17,625 nt of DNA from assembly GCA_035439505.1 (NCBI GenBank), contig DAORKJ010000083.1:1-17625 (forward strand), given 5' to 3'. Below are positions 1 to 6,660 of the stretch, piece after piece. The notes below the pieces were generated by a model. That model saw only the letters and a list, made by a program, of their open reading frames with translations. It ran no database searches and had not been told where the DNA came from. The DNA is from UBA7236 sp035439505 (lineage in GTDB: Bacteria; Bacteroidota; Bacteroidia; Chitinophagales; BACL12). The position numbers were made by a program, and so were the translations under genes. Positions within the stretch are counted from its first letter, which is position 1. Each line of letters starts with the position of its first letter.

Positions 1-42
1 AATCAGGAAAAATACTTTCAACTGCTAAATTCTACAAATAAT

Positions 43-591
43 ATGAAATATTTAATCTCAACGATTTTGCTTTTCTATATCTTCCAAGTTTGCGGTGCTC
101 AAGATATAACTGCCATAAAACCCAATTCTATTTATGCGGAAGGTTTGGGGATTGGCATTCGATACTCGATTAATTATGAGAGGAGCTTTCAAGTTAAAGA
201 ATCAAATTGGGGGTTTTCATTATCAGGAGGCATAGCACCAAAATTTGTTGATCCTCAATATTTATATTTCCCGTTTCGATTATATGCTAACTATCAAATA
301 GGTAATTCAGAAATTGGTGCAGGTATAAACTACATGTTTGGTTTTTATTGGTTTCATAGTTTTATACATCCAGAGGACATTTTAAGATCAACAATTGATT
401 TTTTCCTTCCGAGCATAAGATATAGCTATCAAATGGAAAATAAATTGATACTTTCATGTAGCGTTTTGTTTGTTGACAATACTAAAGACTATAAATATAG
501 TTATCTAGCTCGTTTACCGTTTTTAGATTTAGAATTATACAATAAGAAATTTGTAATGTGGCCAGGATTAGCTATTGGATATTCGTTTTAG
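43..591 (+). CDS. small secreted outer-membrane beta-barrel-like protein, copy 1
   Basis: This 182-aa protein starts with a signal peptide (hydrophobic residues 4-17, cleavage likely after the Ala-Gln at 19-20, the usual Bacteroidota pattern). The mature part is rich in aromatics and Gly in alternating strands (residues 31-60, 70-105, 115-145) and ends in Tyr-Ser-Phe. A C-terminal Phe is typical of outer-membrane beta-barrels. I infer an outer-membrane or outer-membrane-associated role and do not recognise a named family. It is followed after 54 bp by a paralog of exactly the same length (646-1194). Residues 51-104 are nearly identical in both copies, while the signal peptides and C-terminal thirds have diverged. 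The ATG is preceded by an A/T-rich leader without a Shine-Dalgarno sequence. Its promoter lies to the left of the window. Confidence 0.75.
   Translation: MKYLISTILLFYIFQVCGAQDITAIKPNSIYAEGLGIGIRYSINYERSFQVKESNWGFSLSGGIAPKFVDPQYLYFPFRLYANYQIGNSEIGAGINYMFGFYWFHSFIHPEDILRSTIDFFLPSIRYSYQMENKLILSCSVLFVDNTKDYKYSYLARLPFLDLELYNKKFVMWPGLAIGYSF
194..356 (+). repeat. near-identical tract shared with 797-959
   Basis: Bases 194-356 and 797-959 (constant offset 603) differ at only four positions (213, 333, 344, 345), with 119 consecutive identical bases at 214-332. The coding sequence on both sides, in the same two genes, differs every few bases. The sharp edges suggest recent gene conversion between the tandem copies. 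Confidence 0.85.
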
Positions 592-645
592 GTATAAACC
601 ACCGGTTATAATTTCAGGTAAGAGAAATAAGTTCGATATGTAAAT

Positions 646-1194
646 ATGAAATATTTATTTATGACATTATTTATGACCTTTCTGTTGCATCCAGCAATTG
701 CTCAGAATTCATCTGCCAATAAATCAAATACAATTTATATCGAAGGATTAGGTATTGGTATGCTTTACTCAATAAATTATGAAAGGCAGGTTCAAATTAA
801 AGAATCAAATTGGGGATTTTCATTATCAGGAGGCATAGCACCAAAATTTGTTGATCCTCAATATTTATATTTCCCGTTTCGATTATATGCTAACTATCAA
901 ATAGGTAATTCAGAAATTGGTGCAGGTATAAACTATATGTTTGGTTACTATTGGTTTCACATTTTTATTCACCCGGAAGACGTGAATAGATCATCTAATG
1001 CTTACTTTCTCCCTGATATTAACTATACCTATTTTTTAAATTTCAGAGGATTTATGAAATTCAATTTGCTATTTGTAAATAACATAAATAATTACAAGCA
1101 TGGCTATTTAGCATATTTGCCTTTTTCAAAATTGCAGCTTGAAGATAAAAATTTTGTTGTATGGCCGGGGTTAAGTTTTGGCTATTCATTTTGA
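646..1194 (+). CDS. small secreted outer-membrane beta-barrel-like protein, copy 2
   Basis: This 182-aa tandem paralog of the gene at 43-591 has the same length and no net indel through the first two thirds. A signal peptide spans residues 1-20 (Ala-Ile-Ala-Gln at the cleavage region). The body has alternating aromatic/Gly beta-strand character and the protein ends in Gly-Tyr-Ser-Phe, as in barrels. The middle segment matches copy 1 almost base for base, but the flanks are clearly divergent in both DNA and protein. The gene probably shares a transcript with copy 1, with only 54 bp between them. Similar short palindrome-like sequences (AACCACCGGTT and AACCACTGGTT) lie just past the stops of copy 1 and copy 2, so the duplicated unit probably included the 3' flank. 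Function is unknown. Confidence 0.75.
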   Translation: MKYLFMTLFMTFLLHPAIAQNSSANKSNTIYIEGLGIGMLYSINYERQVQIKESNWGFSLSGGIAPKFVDPQYLYFPFRLYANYQIGNSEIGAGINYMFGYYWFHIFIHPEDVNRSSNAYFLPDINYTYFLNFRGFMKFNLLFVNNINNYKHGYLAYLPFSKLQLEDKNFVVWPGLSFGYSF

Positions 1195-1368
1195 GTTAAC
1201 CACTGGTTACAACAAAACCTTTACAAAATAGCTTCAAGAAATATATACCTGAAGTATTTATCCTCTTGAAATATTTTTAAATCCATTGAAAACTTTCTCT
1301 GCAAATACTACCACTTCGCAAAGCCTTGAACGTTAACACCTATCTAAACCCATCAAAAATCCAAAACA

Positions 1369-1803
1369 ATGAGTTACAACCTAATGGTATTTAATAAAGC
1401 GACAGCTCTAAAAACAAGGGCTGAGTTTATGCAATGGTATGAGGCGCAAACCGAATGGAAGGAAGAACATAGTTATAATGACCCAAAAAATACTTTATTT
1501 GAATTACGCAATTGGTTTATTAAAGTGATACAAACTTTTCCGGACAAAAGAAAATTAAAGCCAATTGACAATCCAGCCAATAAAACAAATAACACTTCAG
1601 GCGCAATCGAAAACGGTCACTTTGAACAATGCTCTTTTTACAACGTAAGCTTCGAAAATGTCACTTTTGTGAATCCATTTTTTAAATATAACAACAGGTT
1701 TAAAATAGTTCAATTTATTAATTGTAATGCAGATAGTATTACCTACGCTTTTTTAAAAAATAATCAGGCAAATTTGACCGGAATAACATTAATTGAAGCA
1801 TAA
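1369..1803 (+). CDS. conserved hypothetical protein with MSYxLMVF N-terminus and pentapeptide-like C-terminus
   Basis: This is a 144-aa cytosolic protein with no signal peptide. Residues 1-58 (MSYNLMVF, then FMQWYEAQTEW, HSYNDP and ELRNWFIKVIQTFP) resemble the start of a widespread family of bacterial proteins that begin MSYDLMVF. I know that family only as uncharacterised, and the match is from memory. After a Pro/Asn/Lys/Thr-rich linker (59-80), the C-terminus differs from what I expect for the family. Phe recurs every five residues at 85, 90, 95, 100 and 105, as in pentapeptide-repeat right-handed beta-helices, followed by a further FxNC/NxL segment to residue 142. It could be a fusion of the family's N-terminal part to a short pentapeptide-like domain. 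No biochemical role can be assigned. The gene is isolated: 174 bp from the barrel-like pair and followed by the 98-bp repeats. Confidence 0.7.
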   Translation: MSYNLMVFNKATALKTRAEFMQWYEAQTEWKEEHSYNDPKNTLFELRNWFIKVIQTFPDKRKLKPIDNPANKTNNTSGAIENGHFEQCSFYNVSFENVTFVNPFFKYNNRFKIVQFINCNADSITYAFLKNNQANLTGITLIEA

Positions 1804-1818
1804 ATTAAAACGCATTTA

Positions 1819-2101
1819 CAACAACCTTCTCAACGGGCAAACACGTGGGTTTGCCCCAACAGTAACTCCGAATTATAATTATTAATCAAATACGGCTGTT
1901 TAATTAATACATTAATCAACAAACATCTCAACGGGCAAACACGTGGGTTTGCCCCAACAGTAACTCCGAATTATAATTATTAATTAAATCCGGCTGTTTA
2001 ATTAATACATTAATCAACAAACATCTCAGCGGGCAAACACGTAGGTTTGCCCCAACAGTAACTCCAAATTATAATTATTAATCAAATACGGCTGTTTAAT
2101 T
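1819..2101 (+). repeat. 98-bp tandem repeat, about 2.9 copies, each with a CACGTG-loop hairpin
   Basis: Copies start at 1819, 1917 and 2015, with an exact 98-bp period. Copies 1 and 2 differ at two bases in the core and copy 3 at three more. Each contains a perfect 8-bp inverted repeat, GGGCAAAC / GTTTGCCC, around a 6-base loop (ACGTGG, or ACGTAG in copy 3), at 1835-1856, 1933-1954 and 2031-2052. The rest of the unit is AT-rich. The array is non-coding and sits between two convergent genes (1369-1803 + and 2164-2598 -). Copies are contiguous, so there are no CRISPR-style unique spacers. The hairpins could terminate transcription from either side. Confidence 0.9.
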
Positions 2102-2166
2102 GGTACATTCGCACATCGGTACATTGGTACATCCCCCGGCTGTTCAATTAGCACATCAGCACATTA
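2102..2166 (+). repeat. degenerate octamer array (RGYACATY type)
   Basis: Consecutive octamers GGTACATT, CGCACATC, GGTACATT and GGTACATC occupy 2102-2133. They are followed by CCCC, the 12-mer GGCTGTTCAATT (2138-2149), then AGCACATC and AGCACATT. The 12-mer copies the end of the 98-bp unit (GGCTGTTTAATT at about 2090-2101). The tail of that unit, with its repeated TAATACATTAATC, looks like a decayed form of the same octamer. The array therefore appears to be an expansion of the tail of a fourth, partial unit. It runs into the stop codon of the DUF2147 gene at 2164. Confidence 0.7.
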
Positions 2167-2598
2167 CTCCTTCACCCTCGTCCACTTTTCAGTATGATAA
2201 ACCAAACCCCAATATCCGCGCAGAACCAATACATCCTTTCCTTCTAACCAAATTTCACAGGAATAGGTTTTTCCGTTTTGGGAATTATATACATAGCCAT
2301 TTTGCCAAAACCCGTCTTTAAATTCAAAATCTTTTAATACCTGTAATCCTATAATTGGTCGGTTTCTTTTAGCAGGATCCGGATTTTCTTTATCTACTTT
2401 TGGCTGACCGGTTTCAGGATCTATTTTTTCGTATTGCCAGAGAATTTTTCCGAAATACTTTTTATTCGATTCGTACACCTCAACCTTCAGCCTTTTGTTT
2501 TCCGATAACCATACGCCCACAATAGCATTAGCATTTCCCTGAGCAGAAAGTTTCCCCAGCCCGTAAAAAAACAGTAAAAAAAGTATGCCGTACTTCAT
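2164..2598 (-). CDS. DUF2147 family secreted protein, copy B
   Basis: This 144-aa protein has a signal peptide at residues 1-20 ending Ser-Ala-Gln. The mature part carries the DUF2147 pattern: GVW near 28-30, KKYFGKILW at 46-54, DKENPD followed by RPIIGLQVLKDF at 69-91, NGYVYNSQNGKTYSCEIWL at 100-118, LRGYWGLVYHTEKWTR at 126-141. Members of this family are small exported proteins of unknown biochemical function, probably periplasmic beta-sandwich or barrel folds. It is the second gene of a two-gene minus-strand unit, 11 bp after its paralog (2610-3038), so the two are probably cotranscribed. The last codons overlap the octamer array, so its C-terminal boundary is a recombination-prone place. 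Family assignment is confident; role is unknown. Confidence 0.88.
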   Translation of the reverse strand: MKYGILFLLFFYGLGKLSAQGNANAIVGVWLSENKRLKVEVYESNKKYFGKILWQYEKIDPETGQPKVDKENPDPAKRNRPIIGLQVLKDFEFKDGFWQNGYVYNSQNGKTYSCEIWLEGKDVLVLRGYWGLVYHTEKWTRVKE

Positions 2599-2609
2599 GA
2601 TTGCGAAAT

Positions 2610-3038
2610 TTATTTCGCTTTTGTCCAGGTTTCTGTTCTATATACTACTCCCCAATAACCTCGAATTTTTAAGCCGGTTTTTCCGTCCAGCCACATTTCG
2701 CATTTGTAGGTTTTTCCGTTTTTAGGGTCGTAAATGGTTCCGTTTTTCCAGTAACCATCTTCAAAATCAAAGTTTTTTAAAATTACCAATCCCATAATCG
2801 GCTGACTCTGTTTTGATTCATCCGGGTTCTCGTCGTCGAGTTTGGGTTTGCCGTCCTCTTCATTAGGTTCGCGCAACCAGGTAATTTTGCCGTAGTACTT
2901 ATTATCCTTTTTGTAGATTTCAATTTTCGCATCTCCATCGCCGTTTATCCACCCGCCAATACAGGCATCCTGCCAGCTTTGAGCTTTTGATGAAAGCGCT
3001 ATACTCATTGTAAAAATCAGTACCATTATTCTTTTCAT
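2610..3038 (-). CDS. DUF2147 family secreted protein, copy A
   Basis: This 142-aa protein has a signal peptide at residues 1-20 ending Lys-Ala-Gln. It has the same ordered motifs as the neighbour: NKYYGKITW at 46-54, DDENPD then QPIMGLVILKNF at 68-90, NGTIYDPKNGKTYKCEMWL at 99-117, KIRGYWGVVYRTETWTK at 124-140. It is full length for the family. The two copies are clearly homologous but well diverged, so this is an old tandem duplication, unlike the recently homogenised pair at 43-1194. It is the first gene of the minus-strand pair. The 172-bp region up to nadD (divergent) must hold promoters for both directions. Confidence 0.88.
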   Translation of the reverse strand: MKRIMVLIFTMSIALSSKAQSWQDACIGGWINGDGDAKIEIYKKDNKYYGKITWLREPNEEDGKPKLDDENPDESKQSQPIMGLVILKNFDFEDGYWKNGTIYDPKNGKTYKCEMWLDGKTGLKIRGYWGVVYRTETWTKAK

Positions 3039-3197
3039 AACCTTGTTTTATTCCCTAAAAATAATAAAATTTTTTATCCATTAATTCCGCCACTTAATAC
3101 ACTGTCAAAATTGTTGCCATGTTTTGCGTTTTTACTTTCTTTTATTTTAGCGTGACTGTTTATGCGGTTTTTTCTTTTTATCCTCTGTAATCCCGTT

Positions 3198-3205
3198 TAT
3201 CTTTA
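3198..3205 (+). promoter_or_regulatory. candidate -7 promoter element (TATCTTTA) for nadD
   Basis: TATCTTTA fits the Bacteroidota -7 consensus TAnnTTTG except for the last base, and lies only 5 bases before the nadD ATG. If it is used, the mRNA would be leaderless or nearly so. No clear -33 TTTG is seen at the usual distance, so support is partial. Confidence 0.4.
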
Positions 3206-3210
3206 CAGGA

Positions 3211-3783
3211 ATGAACATTGGTCTGTTTTTCGGCTCATTTAATCCTATTCATACCGGACACCTCATTATTGCCAATTATTTTGCAGAAAATACTGATTTA
3301 CAGCAAGTTTGGTTTGTTGTTTCTCCCCAAAATCCATTTAAAGAAAAGGCTTCATTGTTAGATGAAAAACATCGGTTGTATATGGTTAATCTGGCCATTG
3401 AAGACAATTATCAACTCCAGGCTTCTAATATTGAATTTCATCTGCCGCAACCAAGTTACACAATTGATACCCTCACTTACCTGAAGGAAAAATATCCCGA
3501 ACATCGGTTCAGTATTATCATGGGAAGCGATAACCTCCCGGCTTTTCATAAATGGAAAAATTATGAAAAAATTTTAGCGCAACACCCGGTGCTGGTATAT
3601 AAAAGGAATAATGCCGACCAGGTTCCTGCCAACCTGAATGGTGATATCCGTTTGTTTGATTTACCCTTACTCGCTATTTCTTCTACTTACATTCGTCAGC
3701 AAATTAAAGCCGGTAAATCTGTTCGTTACCTTGTTCCGGATAAAGTTTGGCAACATCTACAGGAAATGCACTTTTATAAGTAA
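3211..3783 (+). CDS. nadD: nicotinate-nucleotide adenylyltransferase
   Basis: This 190-aa protein is the usual NadD length. It transfers AMP from ATP to nicotinate mononucleotide to give deamido-NAD, the penultimate step of NAD synthesis, in the cytosol. The N-terminal nucleotidyltransferase motif GLFFGSFNPIHTGHL (residues 4-18) contains the HxGH signature (14-17). The C-terminal ISSTYIR (156-162) is the second adenylyltransferase signature. WFVVSPQNPFK (34-44) and IMGSDN (103-108) are also typical of NadD. The gene stands alone: upstream is the divergent DUF2147 pair and downstream are 432 non-coding bases before nadA, another NAD-pathway gene. The two may form a loose functional cluster, but nothing shows cotranscription. 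Confidence 0.95.
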   Translation: MNIGLFFGSFNPIHTGHLIIANYFAENTDLQQVWFVVSPQNPFKEKASLLDEKHRLYMVNLAIEDNYQLQASNIEFHLPQPSYTIDTLTYLKEKYPEHRFSIIMGSDNLPAFHKWKNYEKILAQHPVLVYKRNNADQVPANLNGDIRLFDLPLLAISSTYIRQQIKAGKSVRYLVPDKVWQHLQEMHFYK

Positions 3784-4215
3784 ACGTACACTTTATTGGA
3801 TATTTAAAAAATATTGCTTTATTCCAATTTTATAATTATTTGGTTGTAAGCCTTTTAACTGTTGTAAAGCCGATGTTAATAATGTGTTGTACTATTGTTA
3901 ACTCGTATGGATAAGTTGTATTTTTTCTTCTTTTAAAAAGTTGGGTTGTCTTTTTTTGTGGAGATGTTGCATTGTACCAACAGTGTACGTACGTTCAATA
4001 AATGTGTATTTCGGAAAAGTTTTCCTGTTAACTTTGTACCAACAGGATGTGTATTAGTCGCTAAATCCCATATTTTATTGATAAAATGCTGTTAGTTGAT
4101 TGTGGACAGGATTAATTAAAGTATGGAAAACTTATTTATCAAAGATGTGATTAAGTATTTATCAACGAATACACAGCACTGATGATGATTCTTTATTTAT
4201 TTAAAAAATAACATC
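3784..4215 (+). other. 432-bp intergenic region with short direct repeats upstream of nadA
   Basis: I find no credible gene here. The 12-mer TTGTACCAACAG occurs twice (3972-3983 and 4034-4045), and a 9-mer ATGTGTATT follows each copy (4002-4010 and 4047-4055). GTACGTAC at 3985-3992 is a perfect palindrome. TAACTTTG at 4029-4036, overlapping the second 12-mer, fits the Bacteroidota -7 element and is a candidate nadA promoter, which would leave a leader of roughly 170 nt. A convincing -33 element is missing. The repeats look like operator sites but no regulator can be named. Confidence 0.4.
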
Positions 4216-5229
4216 ATGATTCATAAGGGGGAAAAGGTTGTGGATAATGCCATTTTGGAGCGAACAGGATTTATAGATAGTCCGGTTGATCCAAGTATAG
4301 ATTTGTTCGAAGAAATTCGCAAACTCAAAAAAGAAAAGAATGCGGTTATTCTAGCGCATTACTACCAGGATGGTGAAATACAGGATATTGCCGATTATAT
4401 CGGTGATAGCCTTGGATTAGCTCAAAATGCAGCTAAAACAACAGCGGACCTGATTGTATTTGCCGGTGTGCATTTTATGGCAGAAACAGCCAAAATACTG
4501 AACCCCCATAAAAAAGTGATTATGCCCGATTCTAAGGCTGGTTGCTCATTAGCCGATAGTTGTCCCCCGGTATTGTTTAAAAAGTTTATTGAAGCACATC
4601 CTGGGCATACTGTGATAAGTTATATTAACTGCACAGCTGAAATAAAGGCTTTAAGTGATATTATCTGTACCAGCAGTAATGCGGTAAAAATTGTAGAAAG
4701 TGTCCCTAAAGACCAACCCATCATTTTTGCACCAGATAAAAACCTTGGTCGTTATATTGAGAAAAAAACGGGAAGAAAAATGGTGTTGTGGGATGGCAGC
4801 TGTATGGTGCACGAAATTTTTTCACTGGAAAAAATAACTAAACTTAAACATCGTCATCCTCTGGCAAAGGTTATTGCCCATCCCGAATGTGAAGAACCTG
4901 TTTTAGCAATTGCCGATTTTATTGGAAGTACTACCGGTTTACTCAAATATACCATAAACGATAGTTGTAATGAGTTTATAGTAGTTACCGAAACCGGTAT
5001 TATTCACCAAATGCAAAAAGACAGCCCGCATAAAACTTTTATTCCTGCTCCGCCTGATAATTTATGTGCATGTAACGATTGTCCGCATATGAAAAGAAAT
5101 ACGCTGGAGAAACTGTTTAATTGTATGTTATATGAATTACCTGAAATTAATATTGCCGAACCAACCATTTCTCAGGCAAGAAAATCAATTCAGCGAATGT
5201 TAGATATTTCTGCAGCTGCAGGATTATAA
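4216..5229 (+). CDS. nadA: quinolinate synthase
   Basis: This is a 337-aa [4Fe-4S] enzyme that condenses iminoaspartate (made by NadB) with dihydroxyacetone phosphate to form quinolinate, the first dedicated ring of de novo NAD synthesis. Key motifs are ILAHYYQDGEIQDIAD (45-60), IGDSLGLAQ (62-70), MPDSKAGCSLAD (103-114), FAPDKNLGRYI (171-181), WDGSCMVHE (192-200), AHPECEEPV (221-229), IGSTTGLL (236-243) and CACNDCPHMKRN (284-295). The three cluster ligands expected for the family are Cys110, Cys196 and Cys289. The roughly 25 residues before the conserved core are longer than in some homologs, but no better internal start is evident. The nadB and nadC partners are not in the window. The gene is convergent with the ArsR-like pair, with a single base between the two stop codons. 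Confidence 0.96.
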   Translation: MIHKGEKVVDNAILERTGFIDSPVDPSIDLFEEIRKLKKEKNAVILAHYYQDGEIQDIADYIGDSLGLAQNAAKTTADLIVFAGVHFMAETAKILNPHKKVIMPDSKAGCSLADSCPPVLFKKFIEAHPGHTVISYINCTAEIKALSDIICTSSNAVKIVESVPKDQPIIFAPDKNLGRYIEKKTGRKMVLWDGSCMVHEIFSLEKITKLKHRHPLAKVIAHPECEEPVLAIADFIGSTTGLLKYTINDSCNEFIVVTETGIIHQMQKDSPHKTFIPAPPDNLCACNDCPHMKRNTLEKLFNCMLYELPEINIAEPTISQARKSIQRMLDISAAAGL

Positions 5230-5230
5230 T

Positions 5231-5545
5231 TTATTTTTTAAACTGCTCTATTAAATTATTAATACGTTGAATATTTTCATAATTCAATGTATAATAAATG
5301 AATTTTCCTTCTCTTGTTGTTTTTACAAGATTAGAAGCACGTAATATATTTAATTGTTGGGAAGCAATACTTTGATCTAAATTTAAATTAGTATAAATAC
5401 TGTGCACGTTTACCGGACGGTGTTTATCAATATAGGCGAGTATTTTTAATCGCAATGGATGTGAAATTGCACGTAGTATTATACCTGCACTGTGTAAATC
5501 ACCACTTTCAACATCATTAAAAACTATTATGCCTGGTTTTCCCAT
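5231..5545 (-). CDS. ArsR-like winged-helix transcriptional regulator, downstream member of a tandem pair
   Basis: This 104-aa protein has an ArsR-type winged helix. AISHPLRLKILAYI (about 26-39) is the first helix, LDQSIASQQLNILRASNLVKTTREGKFIYYTLN (about 56-88) covers the recognition helix and the beta-wing, and a short dimerisation helix follows. It contains no Cys, so the metal-sensing ELCVC-type site of arsenic or cadmium sensors is absent and another signal, or none, must be sensed. It begins one base after the stop of the paralogous gene upstream (TAA-G-ATG), so translational coupling is very likely. The products may form a heterodimer. Targets are unknown; the pair is convergent with nadA, and tsaB lies upstream on the same strand. 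Confidence 0.85.
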   Translation of the reverse strand: MGKPGIIVFNDVESGDLHSAGIILRAISHPLRLKILAYIDKHRPVNVHSIYTNLNLDQSIASQQLNILRASNLVKTTREGKFIYYTLNYENIQRINNLIEQFKK

Positions 5546-5546
5546 C

Positions 5547-5882
5547 TTACTTTACTAGTTCTTTTATTAAATTACCTATTTCAACAAGACGTTCTTTATT
5601 AAGGGAGTAATATATGAATTTACCCGTTCGTTTGCTGATCACTACACCACTGCGCCGTAATATGGCTAAGTGCTGCGATGCAATGCTTTGTTCTATACGT
5701 AATTTAATATAGATTTCAGTAACGGTTAAACGCGGAGTTTCCTCCAACATTTTTATTATCTGCTGGCGTAGCTTATGGTCAACCGACCGAATTACCAAAA
5801 CGGTCCTTCGGAGTGTGTTGTGTTCAAGTTTTATTTCCACTCCGTTTTCCGAAGTGAGTTTAATGGAATTTATAGCGGGCAT
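5547..5882 (-). CDS. ArsR-like winged-helix transcriptional regulator, upstream member of a tandem pair
   Basis: This 111-aa protein has an N-terminal extension of about 30 residues, then VDHKLRQQIIKML (34-46), a helix-turn-helix, and IEQSIASQHLAILRRSGVVISKRTGKFIYYSLNKE (about 63-97), the ArsR recognition helix plus beta-wing. Like its neighbour it has no Cys, so classical metal sensing is ruled out. The QSIASQ(H/Q)LxILR and GKFIYYxLN blocks are nearly shared between the two, so they arose by duplication. The first gene of the pair is preceded by 94 bp of non-coding DNA after tsaB, which should contain the promoter and possibly an autoregulatory operator. Confidence 0.85.
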   Translation of the reverse strand: MPAINSIKLTSENGVEIKLEHNTLRRTVLVIRSVDHKLRQQIIKMLEETPRLTVTEIYIKLRIEQSIASQHLAILRRSGVVISKRTGKFIYYSLNKERLVEIGNLIKELVK

Positions 5883-5976
5883 ATCGTTGTTTTACCGGTT
5901 GTCGTTACCCACGTGGCGTTCTGTTATCAAAACTATAAAATGTAGACTGAAAAAACAAACTAATTCAAACTTACAC

Positions 5977-6660
5977 TCATTTAATTTTTAACGTAGTGTA
6001 AAATTCCTTGATATATAAAGGTTCAAAATACGCCATATTTTCAAATTTACCTGATAAATATTGACGATTTGCTAATAAATGCATACTTCCTGCAGTTTGT
6101 ATATAATCTTCATGAAATAATGCATTTAAATTTTTCAAAAATGTTTTACACTTATTTAATCCTGAACCAAAAAAAACAATTTTGTGACATGATAAATACG
6201 AATTAAATATGTGTTCTTCTTGCATCACATAGGCTTGTTGTGGAATTAATAATTCGCCGGAGTGGTCTGATAGCAATGTATACACCTCCATTCGCCTAGC
6301 ATCAATTAAAGGACAAAAAAGTATATTTTTTTCAGGATATGTATCTTTAATTCCTTCCACCATACTTGCTAATGTGTTAACTGCAATAAGTGGAATATTT
6401 AAAGCATGACATAAACCTTTTGCAGTTGATACACCAATACGTAAACCGGTATATGAGCCCGGTCCCGCACTTACTGCAATAGCACTTAATTGTTGTAAGG
6501 TAATTCCTGAAGTTTTAACTACTGCATCAATTAAAGTGGTTAATTGCGAAATATGGTCGTTTATTGATTGGCCATTTAATGATGCAATTAAATTACCATC
6601 TGCGGCTACACTCACACTACAAATGGCAGCTGATGTTTCGATATGTAATATATGTGCCAA
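5977..6660 (-). CDS. tsaB: tRNA t6A37 modification factor TsaB
   Basis: This 227-aa member of the ASKHA-fold TsaB/YeaZ family works with TsaD and TsaE to place threonylcarbamoyl on A37 of ANN-decoding tRNAs in the cytosol. It opens with HILHIETSAAICSVSV (3-18), has the family block AGPGSYTGLRIG (about 66-77) followed by STAKGLCHALNIPL, and ends with YFEPLYIKEFY (about 212-222). The only possible start at the right place is TTG at 6660-6658. It directly follows the in-frame TAA of the M28 peptidase gene, so no upstream start is possible, and later starts would cut the first beta-strand. A strong Shine-Dalgarno sequence, GGAGGT, lies 10 bases upstream inside the M28 coding region and supports this TTG. 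The gene ends in TGA. Confidence 0.93.
   Translation of the reverse strand: MAHILHIETSAAICSVSVAADGNLIASLNGQSINDHISQLTTLIDAVVKTSGITLQQLSAIAVSAGPGSYTGLRIGVSTAKGLCHALNIPLIAVNTLASMVEGIKDTYPEKNILFCPLIDARRMEVYTLLSDHSGELLIPQQAYVMQEEHIFNSYLSCHKIVFFGSGLNKCKTFLKNLNALFHEDYIQTAGSMHLLANRQYLSGKFENMAYFEPLYIKEFYTTLKIK

Noticed and set aside
1819..2101. CRISPR-like array
   Set aside because: The repeated units are contiguous 98-bp copies with no unique spacers, and no cas gene is present.
2100..2321. 73-aa plus-strand open frame
   Set aside because: It starts in the octamer array and runs antisense through the DUF2147 gene; composition (His/Pro/Phe-rich) is that of a shadow frame.
3638..3835. 65-aa plus-strand frame overlapping the end of nadD
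   Set aside because: It overlaps conserved nadD codons in another frame and looks like AT-rich noise.
4239..4247. Perfect DnaA-box sequence TGTGGATAA
   Set aside because: It is a single copy inside the nadA coding region with no companion boxes or AT-rich unwinding element, so it is not evidence of an origin here.
5904..5918. CCCACGTGGCG near the ArsR-like pair as another parS
   Set aside because: Only the CACGTG core matches; the GTT and AAC arms required for parS are absent.
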